From Chelativorans salis (GTDB lineage Bacteria; Pseudomonadota; Alphaproteobacteria; Rhizobiales; Rhizobiaceae): a DNA stretch of 64,000 nt. Under the pieces are notes generated by a model that did no database searches, was not told the origin of the DNA, and saw only the letters and a list, made by a program, of their open reading frames with translations. The DNA lies in assembly GCF_025336525.1 (NCBI RefSeq), contig NZ_JAOCZP010000003.1, forward strand, positions 434,001 to 498,000, written 5' to 3'. Shown in pieces: positions 58,195-64,000 of this stretch (the stretch's first letter is position 1; every line of letters starts with the position of its first letter). The translations under genes and the position numbers were made by a program.

Positions 58195-58707
58195 ATGTCG
58201 TTGCAGGTGCGGAAAATCAAGACCAACCATGCCTGTCGGTACGTCCTCGCCGCCGCCCTCGGCGGCAGTGCGCTGGCGCTTTCGGGATGCAACACCGCCT
58301 CGACGCTGAACACACGCGAGACGTTCACCCAGGGCTACGTCATTGACGAGCAGGCGCTGGAGCTGGTGCCGGTGGGCTCCAGCCGCGAGCAGGTGCTCCT
58401 GGCGCTCGGCACGCCATCCACCACGGCGACCTTCGACAGCGAGGTCTTCTATTACATTTCGCAGAAGCGCGTGCGAAACGCCGCCTTCATGAAGCCGAAA
58501 CTTGTCGACCAGCAGGTGCTGGCGGTGTATTTCGGCGACGACCAGCGCGTCACGCAAGTCGCTCACTATGGCATGCAGGACGGCAAGCTGTTCGATTTCG
58601 TCACGCGCACCACGCCGACCGGCGGCAAAGACCAGAACTTCCTCACCCAGATGATCGCCGGCGTTGCCCGCGGCGGCCCGCCCTCGAACCCGCTGGGAGC
58701 GCGGTAG
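58195..58707 (+). CDS. bamE: Outer-membrane protein assembly factor BamE
   Basis: A lipoprotein of about 170 residues in the BAM complex (SmpA/OmlA family). The signal peptide ends in lipobox LSGC. The fold is seen in VPVGSSREQVLLALGTPSTT and VFYYISQKRVRNAAFMKPKL. The start is uncertain: the AAGGAG motif touches the ATG at 58195, while a TTG two codons later (58201) has ideal spacing. A bidirectional terminator follows. Confidence 0.9.
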   Translation: MSLQVRKIKTNHACRYVLAAALGGSALALSGCNTASTLNTRETFTQGYVIDEQALELVPVGSSREQVLLALGTPSTTATFDSEVFYYISQKRVRNAAFMKPKLVDQQVLAVYFGDDQRVTQVAHYGMQDGKLFDFVTRTTPTGGKDQNFLTQMIAGVARGGPPSNPLGAR

Positions 58708-58744
58708 GCGCATCGTCGTCGAGAAGACGGCTCTAGTTCATAAG

Positions 58745-58778
58745 AAAGGCCCGCGGAGTCGCCTCCGCGGGCCTTTTT
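58745..58778. terminator. Bidirectional terminator between bamE and hppA
   Basis: A 14-base stem (AAAGGCCCGCGGAG facing CTCCGCGGGCCTTT, loop TCGC) lies between the convergent bamE and hppA genes. TTTTT follows on the plus strand, and TTTCTTATG follows on the minus strand. Confidence 0.9.
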
Positions 58779-58795
58779 CCGTTGGCCGGTCTGCC

Positions 58796-60931
58796 TCAGT
58801 GCGCCAGCACCGCCAGCAGCAACAGCGCGATGATGTTGGTAATCTTGATCATCGGGTTCACCGCTGGGCCGGCGGTGTCCTTGTAGGGATCACCCACCGT
58901 ATCGCCGGTGACGGAAGCCTTGTGCGCCTCGGAGCCCTTCTCGTGCTTGACGCCGTCCTTGTCGACAAAGCCGTCCTCGAAGGACTTTTTGGCGTTGTCC
59001 CAAGCGCCGCCGCCGGCCGTCATTGAGATGGCGACGAAGAGCCCCGTTACGATAACGCCCAAAAGCATGGCGCCGACGGAGGCGAAGGCCTCGTTCTTGC
59101 CGCCGATCAGGTAGATGACAGCGAAGACGACGAGCGGCGAGAGCACCGGCAGGAGCGACGGCATGATCATCTCCTTGATCGCCGCCTTGGTCAGAAGGTC
59201 CACGGCACGGCTATAGTCCGGCTTCTCCTTGCCCTGCATGATGCCCGGCTTCTCGCGGAACTGCCGGCGCACCTCCTCGACGATAGCGCCACCGGCGCGG
59301 CCGACGGCCGTCATCGACAGACCGCCGAACAGAAACGGCAGAAGACCGCCGAACAGGAGGCCGACGACCACATAGGGGTTGGACAGCGCGAAATCGACCG
59401 TCACGCCCTCGAAGAAGGACCCCGGCTCCGCATTGGCGGCGAAGAACCGCAGGTCCTCCGTATAGGCCGCGAACAGCACCAGCGCGCCGAGGCCGGCCGA
59501 ACCGATGGCGTAGCCCTTGGTCACAGCCTTGGTGGTGTTGCCGACGGCATCCAGCGCATCCGTCGTCCGGCGCACCTCGGCCGGCAGATCCGCCATCTCG
59601 GCGATGCCGCCGGCGTTGTCCGTGACCGGGCCGAAGGCGTCGAGCGCCACCACCATGCCGGCCAGCGCCAGCATCGTGGTGACGGCGATGGCGATGCCGA
59701 AGAGGCCGGCGAGCATATAGCTCAACAGGATACCGGCGATGATGACCAGCGCCGGCAGCGCCGTCGCTTCCAGCGACACGGCTAGGCCCTGGATGACGTT
59801 GGTGCCGTGGCCGGTGACCGAGGCCTGGGCGATGGAGCGCACGGGGCGGAAGCCGACGCCCGTATAGTATTCGGTAATCCAGATGATAAGCCCGGTCACC
59901 GCCAGGCCGACGACGCCGCAGAAAAACAGCTGCGCTCCCGTGAAGGCACCGCCGCCATTGTTGGGCGAGAACTCGGTCGAGCCGCCGAGCCACAGCCAGA
60001 CGATCAGCGCCAGCGCGACGATGGAAAGCACTGCCGTGGCCCAGAAACCCTTGTAGAGCGCGCCCATGATGGAATTGTTGGAGCCGAGCTTGACGAAGAA
60101 GGTGCCGGCGATCGAGGTCACCACGCAGGCCGCGCCGATGACCAGCGGGAACAGCATCAGCGTCACCGCCGTCGCCCCCGTGAAGAAGATGGAGGCGAGC
60201 ACCATGGTGGCCACGACGGTCACCACATAGGTTTCAAAGAGGTCGGCCGCCATGCCGGCGCAGTCGCCGACATTGTCGCCCACATTGTCGGCGATCGTCG
60301 CGGGATTGCGCGGGTCGTCCTCGGGAATGCCCGCCTCCACCTTGCCCACGAGATCGCCGCCGACATCCGCACCCTTGGTGAAGATGCCGCCGCCCAGACG
60401 CGCGAAGATGGAGATCAGCGAGGCGCCGAAGCCGAGCGCGACAAGCGCATCGATGACCGTGCGGTCCGTCGGCCCATAGCCCATCGGTCCCGTCAGCACC
60501 CAAAAATAGACCGACAAGCCGAGCAGCGCCAGGCCGGCGACCAGAAGGCCGGTGATGGCACCGGACTTGAAGGCGATGTCGAGGCCCGCGGCGAGGCTGT
60601 TGGAAGCCGCCTGCGCGGTGCGTACATTGGCACGCACGGAAACGTGCATGCCGATGAAGCCCGCAGCACCCGAAAGAACCGCCCCGATCAGAAAGCCGAC
60701 GGCCGCGGCGGCGGTCAGAAGCCACCAGGCGATCACAAAGACGACGACGCCAACGATGGCGATGGTCGTGTACTGACGCGTAAGATAGGCCTGTGCACCC
60801 TCCCGAATGGCACCGGCGATTTCCTGCATGCGCGCATTGCCCTGATCGGCCGCAAGGACCGATTGCGTCGCCCAGATGGCGTAAAGGACAGAAAGCAGGC
60901 CGCAGGCGATGACGACGTAAAGCATGGTCAT
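58796..60931 (-). CDS. hppA: K+-insensitive membrane proton-pumping pyrophosphatase
   Basis: This integral-membrane enzyme couples pyrophosphate hydrolysis to proton export. It is about 711 residues with ~16 helices. The substrate site is marked by [20 protein letters not shown] and [19 protein letters not shown]. The segment [16 protein letters not shown] has a lysine where K+-dependent enzymes have alanine, which places it in the K+-insensitive class. I prefer the ATG at 60931 ([13 protein letters not shown]). A TTG two codons earlier has better spacing to AAGGG and is possible. Confidence 0.95.
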   Translation of the reverse strand: MTMLYVVIACGLLSVLYAIWATQSVLAADQGNARMQEIAGAIREGAQAYLTRQYTTIAIVGVVVFVIAWWLLTAAAAVGFLIGAVLSGAAGFIGMHVSVRANVRTAQAASNSLAAGLDIAFKSGAITGLLVAGLALLGLSVYFWVLTGPMGYGPTDRTVIDALVALGFGASLISIFARLGGGIFTKGADVGGDLVGKVEAGIPEDDPRNPATIADNVGDNVGDCAGMAADLFETYVVTVVATMVLASIFFTGATAVTLMLFPLVIGAACVVTSIAGTFFVKLGSNNSIMGALYKGFWATAVLSIVALALIVWLWLGGSTEFSPNNGGGAFTGAQLFFCGVVGLAVTGLIIWITEYYTGVGFRPVRSIAQASVTGHGTNVIQGLAVSLEATALPALVIIAGILLSYMLAGLFGIAIAVTTMLALAGMVVALDAFGPVTDNAGGIAEMADLPAEVRRTTDALDAVGNTTKAVTKGYAIGSAGLGALVLFAAYTEDLRFFAANAEPGSFFEGVTVDFALSNPYVVVGLLFGGLLPFLFGGLSMTAVGRAGGAIVEEVRRQFREKPGIMQGKEKPDYSRAVDLLTKAAIKEMIMPSLLPVLSPLVVFAVIYLIGGKNEAFASVGAMLLGVIVTGLFVAISMTAGGGAWDNAKKSFEDGFVDKDGVKHEKGSEAHKASVTGDTVGDPYKDTAGPAVNPMIKITNIIALLLLAVLAH

Positions 60932-61021
60932 TGCCAATTAATCCCTTTGATTTCGGCCCGCTGGAACCCCTCCCGGGCCTAGAGAAAGGCCGCGACGAAA
61001 AGCGCCGCGACCCAGGGCGCG

Positions 61022-61050
61022 ACTTTGTGAAAGACACCGCGCGGCGTCAA
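61022..61050 (-). promoter_or_regulatory. Candidate promoter of hppA
   Basis: On the minus strand, TTGACG (61050-61045) and CAAAGT (61027-61022) are 17 bases apart, about 90 bases before the hppA start. The -35 box is strong and the -10 box weak. Confidence 0.4.
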
Positions 61051-61100
61051 GCACTTAGTGGGAGTTATGTTGATGGGAGCGCGCCTCACCAATACGCGCG

Positions 61101-62315
61101 TCAAACCACACGCGCCCTGCGCGCCCGCCGCAGCGCCAGGAAAGCCAGCGTTGCCAGACAGGCGCCGGCCACGGGGAAGATCACCCAGTTCAGCATATCC
61201 CAGCCGAAGGCGTTGTAGACGCGGCCGGACATGAGCGAGGCGAAGGCGACGGTGGAGAAAAGCAAGAGGTCGTGCACGCCCTGCACCTTGTTCTTCTCCG
61301 AGAGATGATAGCAGTCGGCCACCATGGCCGTGGCGCCGATGAAGCCGAAGTTCCACCCGACGCCGAGAAGAATCAGCGCCAGCCAGAACTGCCAAAGCTC
61401 AATGCCCGACAGCGCCACCAGTCCGCAGCCGATGAGAAGCGCGAGCCCCGTCGCAACAATCCGCTCCTTGCCGAATCGCGCGATGAGATGGCCGGTGAAG
61501 AAGCTCGGCGCGAACATCGCCATCACGTGCCAGGAAATGCCGAGGGTCGCCTCGTCAGGCGAAAAACCGCAGCCCACCATGGCCAGCGGCGCACCCGTCA
61601 TCACGAAACTCATCAGCGCGAAGGAACTGACGCCGCACAGGAGCGCGACGAGGAAACGCGGCTGCGCCATGATCTCGGTGAGCGGCCGTGCCGGCTGATG
61701 GTCGTCGAGTGCCGCCGACGGCGCGTCCTTGGGCAGGCGAAGCAGCGACAGGATCAGGGCGCCGATGGCGGCAAAGCCGATGATCCCCACGAAGGCCCCG
61801 GCGAACATGACGGGCGCGAACAGTTCACGCATGTGGATGGCCGTCTGCGGCCCGATGACGGCGGCGAAGATGCCGCCGCCCAACACCCAGGCGATGGCGC
61901 GCGGCTTGAAGTCGGCCGGCGCGTTGTCGACGGCAGCGAAGCGGTACTGCTGCGTGAAGGCCGTACCGGTGCCGACCAGGAGCAGGCCGAACGCGAACAG
62001 CCAGAAATCGGCCTGGAACAGGGCAAAGGCGGCCACGGCACCGCCCAGCGCATTGGCGCCGGTCCCGGCGATCAGCCCATAGCGTCGGCCGACCACCCGC
62101 ATCAGCATCGCCGCCGGCAGCGCGGCGAGCGCCACGCCGACATTGAAGCCGGTGACGGGTGCGGTGGCGAGTGACTTGTCCGTGCCGAGGAGGTAGCTTC
62201 CGGCGAGGCCGCCCATGGAGATGGCGATAGGCGCGGAGGCACCGACGACGGCCTGCGCAGCGGCCAGAATCAGTGCCGTGCGCTTGGCCTCGCGGTAGAG
62301 AGCCTCATCGCTCAC
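61101..62315 (-). CDS. MFS transporter
   Basis: A 404-residue major facilitator with about 12 predicted helices. The loop 2-3 motif reads [15 protein letters not shown], and the repeated motif in the second half reads [11 protein letters not shown]. It resembles the YfmO/MdtG-like uncharacterised group more than any sugar carrier; the substrate cannot be told. It begins just inside the nusB end (4-base overlap), so it is probably read from the ribE-ribH-nusB unit. Confidence 0.85.
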   Translation of the reverse strand: MSDEALYREAKRTALILAAAQAVVGASAPIAISMGGLAGSYLLGTDKSLATAPVTGFNVGVALAALPAAMLMRVVGRRYGLIAGTGANALGGAVAAFALFQADFWLFAFGLLLVGTGTAFTQQYRFAAVDNAPADFKPRAIAWVLGGGIFAAVIGPQTAIHMRELFAPVMFAGAFVGIIGFAAIGALILSLLRLPKDAPSAALDDHQPARPLTEIMAQPRFLVALLCGVSSFALMSFVMTGAPLAMVGCGFSPDEATLGISWHVMAMFAPSFFTGHLIARFGKERIVATGLALLIGCGLVALSGIELWQFWLALILLGVGWNFGFIGATAMVADCYHLSEKNKVQGVHDLLLFSTVAFASLMSGRVYNAFGWDMLNWVIFPVAGACLATLAFLALRRARRARVV

Positions 62316-62815
62316 GACACGTCTTTCCCCCTGCCCTCTTTACGGCTGGCGCGCGCCACGCGGTCGAGCACGGCGTTGACCACCTTCGGCTCGTCTTCGT
62401 CGTAGAACGCCTTGGCGATGTCGACATATTCGGAGATGATGACGGCGACCGGCACATCCGCCCGCATGGTCAGTTCGTAGACGCCGGCGCGCAGGATGGC
62501 GCGCAGCGTCGAATCAAGGCGCGAGAGCGGCCAGTCCTCCAGCAGCGAGCGGCGGATCACCGGATCGATCGCCTTCTGGTTCTCGACCACGCCGGCAAGG
62601 ATGGCGCGAAACCATTGCGGGTCCGCCTCGCGGTAAAGATCGCCGTCTACCTCCTTGCCGAGGCGGAAGGATTCGTACTCCGCCGTCGTCTCCAGAAGGC
62701 CGGTGCCGCCGATGTCCATCTGATAAAGCGCCTGCACAGCGGCCAGCCTTGCGGCACCCCGCTTGTTGGCCGGACGGAAGTTGACCGGCTCGCCGGCTCC
62801 AGCAGGATGCGCCAC
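62312..62815 (-). CDS. nusB: Transcription antitermination factor NusB
   Basis: A 167-residue all-helical protein binding boxA RNA with NusE in rRNA antitermination. [19 protein letters not shown] near the N-terminus is the RNA-binding helix. [17 protein letters not shown] and NAVLDRVAR form the C-terminal bundle. It follows ribH with a 1-base gap, the usual order. Confidence 0.95.
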   Translation of the reverse strand: MAHPAGAGEPVNFRPANKRGAARLAAVQALYQMDIGGTGLLETTAEYESFRLGKEVDGDLYREADPQWFRAILAGVVENQKAIDPVIRRSLLEDWPLSRLDSTLRAILRAGVYELTMRADVPVAVIISEYVDIAKAFYDEDEPKVVNAVLDRVARASRKEGRGKDVS

Positions 62816-62816
62816 T

Positions 62817-63284
62817 TCAGGCCCCCAATCGCTCTTTCAGTTCAATCATGCGCAGTGCCGCTTGCGCTGCGTCATATCCCTTGCCGCCGCCGGCGTTCGT
62901 GCCCTCGCTCTTCTCGACACGGGCCAGCGCCTGCGCCTCGTTCTCCACCGTCAGGATGCCGTTGCCGACCGCCAGCGAGTGCTTCACTGCAAGGTCCATC
63001 AGCGCCCGGCTCGATTCGTTGGCGACGATATCGAAATGATAGGTCTCGCCGCGGATCACGCAACCCAGCGCCACGAAACCGTCATATGGCTCGGCCCCGT
63101 TTGCGGCGGCCGAGACCGCGTAGGCAACCGCCGGAGGAACTTCCAGTGCGCCCGGCACTGTGACGACGTCATAGCTGGCGCCGGCCGCCTCAAGCGCCGC
63201 CTTGGCGCCGGCGAGAAGACCGTCAGCCAGATGGTCGTAGAAGCGCGCTTCGACGATCAGGATTCTTGGATTGCTCGTTGCCAT
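62817..63284 (-). CDS. ribH: 6,7-dimethyl-8-ribityllumazine synthase
   Basis: This enzyme makes the lumazine precursor of riboflavin. The 155-residue sequence has [20 protein letters not shown] at the start, the substrate loops [12 protein letters not shown] and [12 protein letters not shown], in which the histidine is catalytic, and the C-terminal segment [20 protein letters not shown]. It follows ribE by 36 bases. Confidence 0.95.
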   Translation of the reverse strand: MATSNPRILIVEARFYDHLADGLLAGAKAALEAAGASYDVVTVPGALEVPPAVAYAVSAAANGAEPYDGFVALGCVIRGETYHFDIVANESSRALMDLAVKHSLAVGNGILTVENEAQALARVEKSEGTNAGGGKGYDAAQAALRMIELKERLGA

Positions 63285-63320
63285 TCTTGTCTCCGCCGAC
63301 GATGATGGGGAAGCGGTGCA

Positions 63321-63935
63321 TTAGGCCTCTTTGCCCGCCTCCGCAAGGCGTGCGGCATAGCGGGCCATCGTGTCCACTTCGATATTCACCCGATCCCCCA
63401 CCTGCCGCTCGCCCCAGGTGGTCACGGCAAGCGAGTGATGGATGAGAAGCACGTCGAAGCGCTTCCCGTCGACGCGGTTGACCGTCAGCGACGTGCCGTC
63501 GAGCGCCACCGAGCCCTTCGGCGCAATGAACTTCGCCAGCTCCGCCGGCGCCTCGAGCACGAAGCGCACCGCCTCGCCCTCCTCTTCCCGCCCGACGATC
63601 TCCGCCATGCCGTCCACATGGCCGGAAACGATGTGGCCGCCCAGTTCGTCGCCGACCTTCAGCGGCCGCTCCAGATTGACCCGCGTGCCCTCGCTCCATT
63701 TCGCGGCCGTCGTCAGCCGGAGCGCCTCCTCCCACGCCTCCACTTCGAACCAGCGCCGGTTGGAGCCCGCCTCCGGCAGCGCGACCACCGTCAGGCATAC
63801 GCCGGCGCAGGCGATAGAGGCGCCGATATCGATGGTCGCCGGATCGTAACTGGTCTCGATGCGCAGCCGCGCGCCCTTCTGCAGGGGCCGGACCGCCTGC
63901 ACCGTTCCCACATCCGTGACGATCCCCGTAAACAT
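63321..63935 (-). CDS. ribE: Riboflavin synthase alpha chain
   Basis: This enzyme dismutates two lumazine molecules to riboflavin. The 204-residue sequence has two homologous lumazine-binding barrels. The first begins MFTGIVTDVGTVQAVRPL and contains GASIACAGVCLTVV; the second contains GHIVSGHVDGMAEIV and VALDGTSLTVN. It overlaps the stop of the upstream gene as TGATG. Confidence 0.95.
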   Translation of the reverse strand: MFTGIVTDVGTVQAVRPLQKGARLRIETSYDPATIDIGASIACAGVCLTVVALPEAGSNRRWFEVEAWEEALRLTTAAKWSEGTRVNLERPLKVGDELGGHIVSGHVDGMAEIVGREEEGEAVRFVLEAPAELAKFIAPKGSVALDGTSLTVNRVDGKRFDVLLIHHSLAVTTWGERQVGDRVNIEVDTMARYAARLAEAGKEA

Positions 63936-64000
63936 CAGTCCGCCCTCGCATATTCGAAATAGCCGTCGTCGCCGAAGCGAGCTTCGCGGAGCTTGGTGAA
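63935..64000 (-). CDS. C-terminal end of a gene upstream of ribE (probably ribD)
   Basis: Only about 21 codons are inside the window, ending FTKLREARFGDDGYFEYARAD and a TGA that overlaps the ribE ATG. From the usual alphaproteobacterial order nrdR-ribD-ribE-ribH-nusB this should be ribD (deaminase/reductase). The visible residues cannot prove that. Confidence 0.4.
   Translation of the reverse strand, partial: FTKLREARFGDDGYFEYARAD

Overview
The window is high-GC DNA from an alphaproteobacterium, most likely Hyphomicrobiales (Rhizobiales) of the Mesorhizobium/Chelativorans/Nitratireductor type. The reasons are a full 14-subunit nuo operon with a long, extended NuoE, a CtaA/Cox15-type haem A synthase, a ubiquinol-cytochrome c chaperone homologue, a K+-insensitive HppA, the plsX-fabH-ihfA-merR and ribE-ribH-nusB orders, and RIME-like palindromic intergenic repeats. 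This is inference from gene content. No rRNA is present to fix the taxon.

Layout. (1) 1-17.1 kb, minus strand: the respiratory complex I operon nuoABCDEFGHIJKLMN, followed by birA and the 5' part of the RNase J gene. Two extra small genes sit inside the operon: a two-helix membrane protein between nuoC and nuoD, and a pentapeptide-repeat protein between nuoF and nuoG. A RIME-like repeat separates nuoI from nuoJ. (2) 17.5-20.8 kb: a YcaQ-like DNA glycosylase, an OmpA-family protein, a secreted single SdrD-B-like domain protein, tRNA-Asp and tRNA-Val. (3) 20.8-25.6 kb, minus strand, accessory in character: two paralogous LuxR-type regulators and a Slam-type outer-membrane translocon paired with a TbpB-like surface lipoprotein. 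This is a compact candidate type XI secretion module with nearby palindromes. (4) 25.8-31.3 kb: the protein-quality block hupB, lon, clpX, clpP. The HU mRNA leader can fold over its own ribosome-binding site. (5) 31.4-36.9 kb: an orphan cytochrome P450, a 595-base stretch without a gene, a tightly coupled enoyl-CoA hydratase/VOC/CoA-binding operon followed by metY, and a hotdog thioesterase.

(6) 37.0-43.1 kb: rplM-rpsI with a strong promoter and structured leader, an agmatinase-family gene, argC translationally coupled to an antibiotic-kinase-like gene, a GNAT protein, ctaA and a DUF2842 protein. (7) 43.1-52.3 kb: a small exopolysaccharide locus with a FemAB/CelD-like acetyltransferase, a Wzz/ExoP-like co-polymerase whose kinase domain has lost its Walker motifs, a short Wza-like lipoprotein, one GT4 glycosyltransferase, a WcaJ-type initiating transferase and a Wzy-like polymerase, followed by a methyltransferase and tRNA-Pro. 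(8) 53.0-58.7 kb: a tiny lipoprotein, merR, a VOC gene, ihfA, fabH, plsX, the YceD and ubiquinol-cytochrome c chaperone genes, and bamE. (9) 58.8-64 kb: hppA, an MFS transporter, nusB, ribH, ribE and the end of a gene that is probably ribD.

Most genes are core housekeeping genes. The parts most worth a second look are the Slam/lipoprotein/LuxR module, the extra small genes in the nuo operon, the hupB and rplM leader structures, the kinase-dead exopolysaccharide co-polymerase and the unexplained 32.6-33.2 kb spacer.
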